Below are positions 10,066 through 19,500 of a DNA stretch of 64,000 nt, one piece after another. Within the stretch, counting starts at the first letter, position 1. Each line of letters begins with the position of its first letter. The notes under the pieces are model-generated. The model did not search any database and was not told the DNA's origin. It saw only the letters and a list, made by a program, of their open reading frames with translations. This DNA is from Clarkia xantiana subsp. parviflora (taxonomy: Eukaryota > Streptophyta > Magnoliopsida > Myrtales > Onagraceae), in contig JAPTYO010000009.1 in NCBI GenBank assembly GCA_036873135.1, positions 42,672,756 through 42,736,755 of the forward strand, read 5' to 3'. Both the position numbers and the translations under genes were made by a program.

Positions 10066-11636
10066 CTAGTCAAGGAGATCGCGCACATCAACCTCGCAGT
10101 CCTCCGTCGCAAAGGGATCACATGCAGGGGTATCACCAAAGATATCAGCATCCCGCTCAAAGCTAAACATCGGCTCACCATCTGCACTAATGGTGTCCTC
10201 CACCTGAAGAGAGGAAGACCCCCCCAAATCACTCAAACCAATCACACCAGCAGCATCCAATTTCTCAAAGGGAAACTGGGGGGCAAGACGATGCATCAAA
10301 GGAACGAAGTCATCAAGAAACTCCTTCTTCAAAGACTCATAACTCGCCTGAATGGCGGAAAGGAAAGGCTCGCTCTGAGGATACCGCTTAAAGGCGCCGG
10401 CCTTGCCTTCCGAAAAGCCATCCTCCTTCGCCTTTTGCAACTCGGCAGCCCGCACCCCCCCCCCCCGGAGTGCCATCCGATCCTTCACAGCAGACAGCTG
10501 ATCTCGGATCTCGGCAACACGAGCTTGACTCGAGGCAAGTGCATCAGATAATATGAGAAGCTCCCCAGCATGGCCTTTCGCATCCTCAGTCAAAGAGACC
10601 TGCTCCTTCATTAGCTCCTCATGGCTCTCCAGAAGCTGATCTTTCTCATCAGAAAGCTCGTTGACAAAAGAGGATAAGTTGGCAATATCAGCATTAACCT
10701 GCATCAAAAAGAGTATAACTATCAAAACAAGTGCAACAATGAACGAATCACTTCTAAGAAGGATAAACACTCACCGGAGCGAAGACCCCGATGTTCTCCT
10801 CCACAAAGGCGCGCGCACTAGCAGAATTGGGGGGGCACTCCTTCCGGTCTGCAGGGGGAACAGACCTCTGCACCACCCGAACGCCAACTTCAGGAGTGCT
10901 CAAGGACGCATCCTTGGGAAAACGAAGGTGTGTTCCCGAGTAGGGCACCCACACACCACCTGTGACGTCGCGTTCAAAGCGACGGACAAGATCACTTCTG
11001 CGAAGCGAAGGAAGTGGAGGGATGTCTGCAAAGCACAAACATAAGAAAACATACAAGCAAAAAATGCTAAGTACATAAAAAGAGATACCACACACCTGAA
11101 ACTGGGGGACCTCCTCTGCTGTCACATGCATCGGCTCGGGGGCAGGAGGGACGCGCTCAGCAACATGCTTCCTCTTGTTGCGTGAAGGCATACGTGAACC
11201 TGGGGGGACCTCGTCCGCCGTCCCATGCCTCGGCCCGGGGGCAGGAGGGACGCGCTCGGCAACTTGCTTCCTCTTGTCACGAGAAGGCAAGACAGACGTT
11301 CCCTCAACTCTCGAGCGCTTAGGATCACCCGAGGCACGGGCCGCAACATCGATCCTCTTAACGGAGGGGCGCCGAGAGGAGTCAAGAACGGGTTCCGCCC
11401 GCTCCCTCTCAGCAGGCGCGCGACCTGCAAACAGGAAGAAGAAAAAATTAGAACTACAAACAGAAATACAGCCGAAAACGATAAAAAGGGAGAAGTACTT
11501 TACCCATAGGTCCTTTTCCTCGCCCATGACGAGGCCCTTCAGCAGGGGCCGGAGCAGCAACAGGGAGCCCTCGCGCAGCATCAGTCTGCAATGCCGGTTG
11601 CTTGTTAAGAAACCAACCTACAGGATAACATAAGAC
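10066..11636 (-). pseudogene. aORF of element H, 3' exons only (5' part lost at element A)
   Basis: Homologous to the G aORF: it shares GWF at an exon start (near 11617), the TPEVGVRV motif (near 10880), a Leu/Glu/Lys-rich coiled-coil exon beginning NADIANLSS (near 10699), and PQFPFEKLD followed by an acidic tail ending DLLD. Introns with GTGTGT or GTGAGT donors and TGCAG acceptors lie near 11420-11500, 11040-11095 and 10700-10770. A basic exon contains an internal direct repeat of about 80 bp encoding KR/KHVAERVPPAP twice. A C homopolymer near 10456 may have shifted the frame. Element A sits in the intron just before the GWF exon; the exons that should lie beyond A are missing, so the gene is broken. 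Confidence 0.65.
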
Positions 11637-12335
11637 TGTTGGATCACGGTGGAACTCCGGTACGGATCTTGACGGCACTCCTAGCTCCTTTGCTCCACGC
11701 AATCCTGCAAGAGGGGATAGACCGGGCGGTGACCCAGAATCCCTCTCCGATGCTTAAATGAGTACTTCGTCTGACTGGCAAGTAACAGATATCAAAGTAT
11801 GTTCAACTCAACGTAAGTGATCTGAGGTGACCTCCTGCCCTTTTATAGGCAAAGAAGTGTGCCTCAGGTACCTGGCGAACCGTTAGGGGTGGTTAGCCCG
11901 TATCCCGATTATCTCGTACATGATCTCGCGTATCTTAGCCATGCCCCGCGTATCTCGGCCACGATCCGTGTATCTTAACCACGTTCCGTATATCTCGGCC
12001 ACGCCCCGCATATCTTGGCTTTATCCTCTGATAACGAGTCCCGACTCCCGTCGGGGACTCCAGAGTTATCTCGTTGTGTCACCGCTCGGGGCCCCTCGTC
12101 ATCGTGACAGGGCCAATCATTCTCAGGGATTCATCATCGGGGCCTACTTAAAGGCTTCTCATCGGGAGCTTCCAGCTCCACTGTCGGGACCGACTCTGTC
12201 GGGACCTTGCTCCGTCGGGACTCCCTTCATCGGGACCCTTCTCCTAGGTCATCTTGACCCTTACTCTGGGCCTGGTGGGCTTGTTTGCCGTTTCCTCGCC
12301 GTTAAAGGGCCTGACGGCTATAGTCGGACCCATCA
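11637..12335 (-). repeat. 3' LTR of element A (699 bp)
   Basis: On the minus strand it begins TGATGGGTCCGAC after the purine tract CTTGGGGGCAAA (12347-12336) and ends GATCCAACA. The TATA box TATAAAA is at 11847-11841. It matches both LTRs of B over the whole length. Confidence 0.92.
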
Positions 12336-12722
12336 TTTGCCCCCAAGACATGAGGGACTTTTAGTTCGTCGTGTCTTCCAACTCCCGATTTTCCAATAAT
12401 AGAGTCGGGGATCCGTTCCTTGGTTCAGTTACTTAATGTTATCAGTCTTCTCCTCCACGTTTCCTCAGGGTTTTGTAGATAACTGCTATATCCCAAAGGT
12501 CTCTTCGGTTCTCTAATGCATTAAATGCAGCAGATAATGGAGTGACGTTTTCGACCCACGTGCCTGATTTTTCGCGCCTGTCCTTTTCTGAAAAAGTGCT
12601 TTTCAGGCCGTTTCATCATTACGCCCGTTGTCCTTCTGCACGTTTCATCTCAACGGTCCAGATTAAGACTCTTCGACTTCGACGACTCGGATCGTAGTGT
12701 CCTTTCAACCGTCTTCTTCGAC
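12336..12722 (+). other. Upstream region of the A aORF
   Basis: No gene seen. It holds the purine tract of A (minus strand, 12347-12336) and the probable upstream promoter region of the plus-strand aORF. Confidence 0.5.
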
Positions 12723-12729
12723 TATAAAA
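12723..12729 (+). promoter_or_regulatory. TATA box of the A aORF
   Basis: TATAAAA followed by CCCTAG, 164 bp upstream of the proposed ATG at 12893, with a pyrimidine-rich leader between. The same box occurs at the matching place in B (43396-43390). Confidence 0.6.
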
Positions 12730-12892
12730 CCCTAGCCACAGTCACAATTTAACTTTTACCGTCTTCGAATTCTCAAAAGCTCTCTGCGATTCCTCTGCAA
12801 TTTCAAGCTCTGTGATTTCGAAGGTCTTTGGAGTCTTCTCCGATCATCTTTCCGGCGACATCTCGTTCATCTCCTTCAACCTCTACTCCACC

Positions 12893-15463
12893 ATGTCTGG
12901 TAAGGAAACACTCTTCGTTGTTTTTTGTCCCTTTCTTTTTAATTTTTTCCAAAATCCCACTGTATTTTCTTGCCCTGGTTGCTTTTCAGACAGCGGTTCC
13001 AGTTCTGAGGGGAGAAAACCCTTTAAATTTGACTATGCTCCAAATGAAATTTCCACCACTGCATATGATGCAGCTCTCCGAGAGGGTTGCATCACCATCA
13101 CCTGGGAACCTCGTTTCCCCTATCCTCGGCATCGTCCCTCGAGTGACCCTGAGGTTACTCGTCCCCAGAAAGGGGAGGTATTTGTCTCTACGGGACAAAT
13201 ATCAGCGGGGATCAGGTTCCCCTTTTGTGGTAACCTGGTCGAGCTGTGCCAACACTATCAAACACACCCCACTACTTTCTCTCCTCATGCCATCCGCATC
13301 TGGAACGCCTTTCAAGTCCTCTGTCTCCGACAGAAGTGGGTCTACAGCCTTCAACTTTTCCGGACCTTCTATGGGTTGAAGTGCAACGAGGCGGGGGTTT
13401 GCGCCTTCTATCCTCGGATGCCCAAGTGGAGTAAGCAGCAGCTTGCCCGGCACGGTTGGACCAGTGACACCTGGAAGGTGGTCAAGGGTCGGGGACTCTT
13501 GATCGATACGGGGTCTGACAACAGTAGCTGGAAGAAGAGCTACTTCTTCATCCAACATTCTTCTATCCCTTGGCCTCGGTGGGAGGTGGCAGCAGACCCT
13601 CCGCCTGCTTTCCACTCTTATGCTGATGAGGATTTCGAGACTCTCCAATTGATCCAGCTTTATCGTTGGGGGGAGTCTTACACTCCTCTCAATGCTAACT
13701 CTCTGGTGGAGCGGGACCTGGTGCATGCCGGGGTCCGACTCCTCAGTATTGTCTCTGGGGGGCAGCTCTTCGACGACCCTTCTAGCGTGGTTCCTTGGGT
13801 AAATTTCTAACTTTTTCTTCGTTTATTGTTTGCAGCCAAGAAGGTGTCTGTGCTGGCCGATTTATTCCTTAAGCAGGGGGAGACCGATGCTGTCCGCCCC
13901 TCGCGGAAGAGGAAGTCTGCTAAGAAGACTGCTGCCAGGTCGGGGTCTCCTTCAGCGGAGCAGCCCAAGCGGCCACGGGTGGATCTGGACCAACTCTTCG
14001 AGGTCCAGAATGCTGAAGAAGGTAAAAAACTCCGACTTGCTATTAAATCGTATAAAAGGATGGTTCCGTCGGACTTGATTTCCTCGACCAAGAAAGGCCG
14101 AATTGCTGATGTCAAAAGGATCCTTCGAGGTGAAACTCCCCGAGTCTTGAAGGCAGGCTACTATCACTACCGCGGGAAGGATCAATACGTCTCCCGACGT
14201 ATTATTTGGTGTAAGAATCCCGATGAACTCCCTGACTACCTATCTGAAGCTCTTCATCCTCCAGGTGCAGGTCGCTTGGGAGCTTCCTCGGGTGCTGCAG
14301 CTTCTACAGATGCACCGCCTTCAGCGGGGGTGCCTTCCTCAGCTGGAGAGAAGGCACCATCTGGTGAACAGTTTCGCCAGGTGGAGACTCTGGACTCCTC
14401 CGAGGAGACCGGCGGGGTTGACCCCCCTCAGCAGCGTCGGAAGGCGGGGCAATCCCCCTTGAAACCAACCCCTCAGGGGCCGCCTCCCTCGTCATCTCCA
14501 CAGCAGCGGGAGCTCTCTCCTATCCATGACTTCTCTCCCTCCCCTGTCCGGGCCGAGACGGAGATGTGCCCCGCTCACACAAGGGGAACATGACCAAGAA
14601 CTGGCCCTGCATCTGCTGGCGGGTTCCATCCAGCCCTGTATGCGACATCCGATTCACCTCAATCGGACGCATATGCAGTGGGACGTCAGGGGTATGGCTG
14701 TGCGCCGCATCGAGGTGAGACTTCGCTTTTTCCTTGTTGATCGATAAATCGGGTCTTTTGTCCTTCTAACACTTTTTCCTTTTGATTGCAGGAGCTCGGG
14801 GATTACAACCGCCTCATCGGGTATGTCATTGCCTATGATGAGGCCCGGGAGCGGGACCGAGGAGTCCGCGAGCAGCTTCAGGCGGATCTCAAGGTCTCCC
14901 AGTCTTCGCGGGGGAAGCTTGCCAAAGAGCTGGCTGTCCTCAATGAGAAGATTCGGGGCCTTCAGCAGCAGATCGCGGACTTCGAGGGGCTCTTGAGGCA
15001 AGAGCGGCAAGAGCGGGGGGCAGTCGTGAACCGGCTGACCCAGGAGAAGAAGGCCGCCGAGGACCAGCTGGTCCTCGAGAAGAAGGCTCTGGAGGAGCTG
15101 ATCGCGGGGTTCCCGGCACGGCTGGCCGAAGCGGAGGCCAAGGGTCGGGAGGACTATCGAAGGTCGGAGGGTTTCCAAGCTGACGCCATGAAGTTTTTTG
15201 GCGCGGAGGTGGAGAACACTCTCTTCAACGCCGTTGAGGAGCTCCACCTGGAGTACGGGGATGCCATAAACTTCGACAAGTCTCCTTCCCTCGCTCCCTT
15301 TGCGAAAAAGTATTTTGCTCTTTCTGAGGAGAGTGATGGGGGGAGTACCCCCATAATTGTCGAAGATGCCTCTGATCTTCCAAGTGCGGACGCCCCGACA
15401 GCCAATCCTCCCGACGCCAATCCTGTGGACCTTTCTGCTGCTGCTGACAAGGACCAAGCTTGA
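12893..15463 (+). pseudogene. aORF of element A: intron-containing antisense gene broken by an internal deletion
   Basis: Exon 1 is 12893-12899 (ATGTCTG, donor GTAAGG); exon 2 starts at 12990 after TTTTCAG and runs to about 13798, carrying the conserved domain (GIRFPFCGNLVEL, NAFQVLCLRQKW). A further exon (about 13840-14714) is basic then Ser/Pro-rich, and a last exon (14792-15463) is a long coiled coil ending KDQA. The last intron, 14715-14791, keeps frame exactly. Near 14571 A lacks about 115 bp that B has, which shifts the frame and ends it at 14593. The intron near 13799-13840 looks too short as drawn, so its donor is uncertain. The product resembles Transposase_28 proteins; its role is unknown. 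Confidence 0.7.
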
Positions 15464-15589
15464 ATGCTTTTATCTTTCAGAGTCCTTGTATTTTCTTCTC
15501 TTGCGTCGTCGTCGGGCCTTCGAGCCCTTTATCAATATTAGACTCCTTTAATTCCGATCTTTTGTTGTCTTTCGTCTTTCCCGACTATT

Positions 15590-16500
15590 TAACAACCCGC
15601 ACCACTTAAGGCGACTTAGCATTGAGTGCATCACTTAAGACGACTTAGTTCTTAGCAGTCGGAACTTCGATACTTACGAATTTCTCAGACGTCCTTCCCG
15701 ACGATTTAATAACTTGCACCACTTAAGGCGACTTAATATCGAGTGCATCACTTAAGACGACTTTAATCGTTACTTAGGATAAACCTAAAGATCGCGCACC
15801 ACTTAAGGCGACTTAATCCCACGCATCCCTTAAGACGACTTTTGAATACTTAGAATAAATCTAAGTATTGTGCACCACTTAAGGTGAATTTCATCGTGCA
15901 CCACTAAAGGCGACTTTCGGATACTTAGAATAAATCTAAGTATTGTGCACCACTTAAGGCGGCTTTCATCGTGCACCATTGAAGGCGACTTTCATCGTGC
16001 ACCACTGAAGGCGACTTTCATCGTGCACCACTGAAGGCGACTTTCATCGTGCACCACTGAAGGCGACTTTCATCGTGCACCACTGAAGGCGACTTTCATC
16101 GTGCACCACTGAAGGCGACTTTCATCGTGCACCACTGAAGGCGACTTTCATCGTGCACCACTGAAGGCGACTTTCATCGTGCACCACTGAAGGCGACTTT
16201 CATCGTGCACCACTGAAGGCGACTTTCATCGTGCACCACTGAAGGCGACTTTTATCGTGCACCACTGAAGGCGACTTTCATCGTGCACCACTGAAGGCGA
16301 CTTTCATCGTGCACCACTGAAGGCGACTTTTACACTTAGCATAAATCTAAGGACAAATCTTATTTGGAAGCGACCTCTTTATTAATTGGCATAAGATAAG
16401 CTTACATCGAATTAAACGATAAACAGCATACACCACTTAAGGCGATTTTACATCGGGCACCACTTAAGGCGACTTTCTCGGGCACCACTTAAGGCGACTT
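15590..16500 (+). repeat. Tandem array of element A, 26 bp core units and longer variants
   Basis: About fourteen near-identical 26 bp units (GCACCACTGAAGGCGACTTT plus CATCGT) fill 15968-16330, flanked by diverged units with CACTTAAGGCGACTT. Several variants carry an inverted repeat, TTAGA/TCTAA or TTAGG/CCTAA around ATAAA. The array starts only about 3 bp after the gag-pol stop codon (16504), leaving no spacer. B has only about seven of the 26 bp core units at the same place. Confidence 0.92.
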
Positions 16501-16503
16501 TCT

Positions 16504-19500
16504 TCAAGCATGGTGTTTCTTCAAGTGTTCGCCACTGAAAGAATGCTTTAACGGTCTGCCATCGAGGTCTTCCAATTTGTATGCGTTCGTAGCTGGCATC
16601 CCCACGACCTTATAAGGTCCTTCCCATTTTGGTGACATCTTGTTGATTCGATCCAAAAGGGTGAACTCGTTGCAACGCCAAACCAGCTCCCCGACGAAGA
16701 ACTGTCGGGACTTCACTCGCCGATTATAGTACCTGGCCGTCGCTAAGCGCATTCGTGCTTGGACTTCATCGGCTTCCCGCCTTTTCTCTTCAAGTAGGTC
16801 CAAGTCCAGACGTCTCACTTCATCGTTCGTTAGGGGCTCGTAATATCTCATCCAATGGGATGCCACAGCTACCTCCACAGGAGCGACAGCTTCCGTGCCG
16901 TAAACAAGGCCAAACGGAGTCTCTCCTGTTGATCGTTTGGGTGTCGTTCTAACAGCCCAAAGTACATTTTCCAGTTCGTTCAGCCATTTGCCCTTCAAGG
17001 CATAGACCCTCTTCTTCAGGCCATCCATCACGATTTTGTTGGCTGACTCCACCTGGCCATTAGTCTGAGCATGGCGTACAGAGGCGGTCCTATGCTCAAC
17101 GTTCAGTTCTTCCAGATACTCCCTCACCTGAGAGCCGTTAAACGGTGGGCCATTGTCGCTGAGCACCACCTTAGGAATCCCATATCTGGACACGATGTGG
17201 GTTTGGAGGAACTTGACGATCTGGTTCCCCGTTGTCCTGGCTAATGCCTTTGCCTCTATCAATTTCGAAAAATAATCGATAGCTACAAGTAAATACTTAC
17301 ATTGTCCTTGTGCTTGTGGAAGAGGTCCCACCAAGTCGATGCCCCACTGCGCGAAGGGACAAGCGCTCTTAATGGATGTCAGGTTAGCAGCCGGAGCCAC
17401 AATACTCGGGGCGTACCTCTGGCACGCGTCGCATGATCGGACCAACGCCGTTGCTTCTTTGTTCATGGTGGGCCAGTAGTATCCTAAGTTCAACACCTTC
17501 CTCAAAATGGATCGGGCCCCTTCGTGACAAGCCGCGATTCCCTCATGCATTTCCTTCAGGATTCGGTTGGTGTCGGGTTCTGCTACACACTTCAGGTACG
17601 GAGTCGAGAACCAGCCCTTCTTGTACAGCTGATTGTCCAACATCACATAATTAGACGCGATCCGACATATCCTGTCTGCTGCTACTTTGTCCTCGGGGAC
17701 TGCCCCCGTAGTTAGATACGCGACTATCGGGGTCATCCAAGTGGGCTCCTCCTCCGATTTTGCTTCAACGGTGCACACCTGCGTGGGGTCGATGTTTGAC
17801 AAGATCACCTTCTCCAGGAAGTGCACCTTCCGATTTTCTTCTAAGGGTGCCCCCAGGGCAAATTTGCTCAAGGCGTCTGCCTCTACGTTCTCCTCCCTCG
17901 GAATAGCCTCGATATCGAAGCTTTTGAAGCTTTCTCTCAGGGTTTGTACCTCTCGCAGATACTTCTTCATTATCGGGCTCCTTGCTTCGTATCGCCCTTG
18001 AACCTGGTTCACGATTAACGCCGCGTCGCACTTCACTCTCAAGTGATCGATTCCAGTGCCTTTAGCGATTTTCAGGCCCGTGATAAGAGCTTCATACTCC
18101 GCTTCATTGTTTGTGGCCTTGAATGTTAAAGCCAAGGCGTATCGGAGAGGTTCACCTTCTCCTGGTGGTATCAACAAAAAGCCCGCTCCTGATCCGTCTG
18201 AACTTGCGGAGCCATCCGTGTACATCTCCCAGGTATTTTCCTTGTTTGGCTGTTCTGATTGCTCTGCCCCCTCTGGTTGTTCCTCTATCGGGACCTCCAT
18301 GGTTGCCCCCTCTACAGGGCCCGTTTCTTCTAGATCGGGGGCTGTAGATTCTGCTATAAAGTCCGCCAATGCCTGGCCCTTGATTGCCGTTCTTGGAGCA
18401 AAGTGTATTCGAAACTCACTGAGCTCTACTGCCCATTTCACCAATCTCCCCGACGCATCCGGTCGGTTCAAAAAATGCTTCAAAGGCTGGTTCGTTAGCA
18501 CAGTGATCTCGTGTGCGTGAAAATATGGCCTTAGCTTCCGAGCAGTAATTATCAACGCAAAGAGGTACTTCTCAACGGCGGGATAGTTCAATTCAGATTT
18601 GGCAAATGCCTTGCTTACATAATAGACGGGGACTTGATTACCCTCAACAACCTTTACTAACACAGAGCTAATGGCAAATTCAGAAACAGCCAAATAAAGG
18701 AAGAGCGGCTCGCCTGGAACCGGTTTCGCCAGCGGCGGGAGTGTGCGAAGATGCTGCTTGAGTGCTTGGAACGCCTCTTCACATTTTGCGGTCCATTCGA
18801 ATTTTTTGTTGGCCCTCAAGACTTCAAAAAACGGCATTGATCGGTCGCTGGCTTTGGACAAGAAGCGGTTCATTGCAGCTAGTCGGCTATTCAACACTTC
18901 CACCTCCCGATGGTTTATCGGAGACTGCATCTCCTCGATTGCCCTCAGCTTCTCAGGGTTCACTTCAATTCCTCTTTGGCTCACCATGAAGCCTAAAAAC
19001 TTCCCTGAGTGGACTCCGAAGGAGCATTTCGTCGGGTTCAAGCGAACTTGATGGAGCCTCATCCGTTCAAACGCCATGGTAAGGTTGTGCACGTGATCCT
19101 CGGCTTGTCGGGACTTCACCAGCATATCATCCACATAAGCCTCCATGGTTTCTCCCAGCATATCCCCAAACAGCTTGTTCACCATCCGCTGGTAGGTTGC
19201 CCCGGCGTTGATCAACCCGAAAGGCATGACATCATAGTGATAGATGTCGCTGTCTGCATAAAACGCAGTGTGGGGGGCGTCTTCCTTGGCCATCTTGATC
19301 TGGTTGTAGCCCGAATACGCATCCATGAAACTCAGCAGCTCATGTCCCGATGTGGCATCCACCAGCTGGTCAATCCTCGGGAGGGGATAGCAATCCTTTG
19401 GACAAGCCTTGTTCAAGTCGCAGAAGTCCACGCACATTCGCCACTTCCCATTAGTCTTCTTCACCAGCACTGGGTTGGCGACCCAAGTCTGGAATCGGAG

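Noticed and set aside
15968..16330. Regular short direct repeats resembling a CRISPR array
   Set aside because: Units are contiguous without unique spacers, and the setting is a plant retrotransposon.
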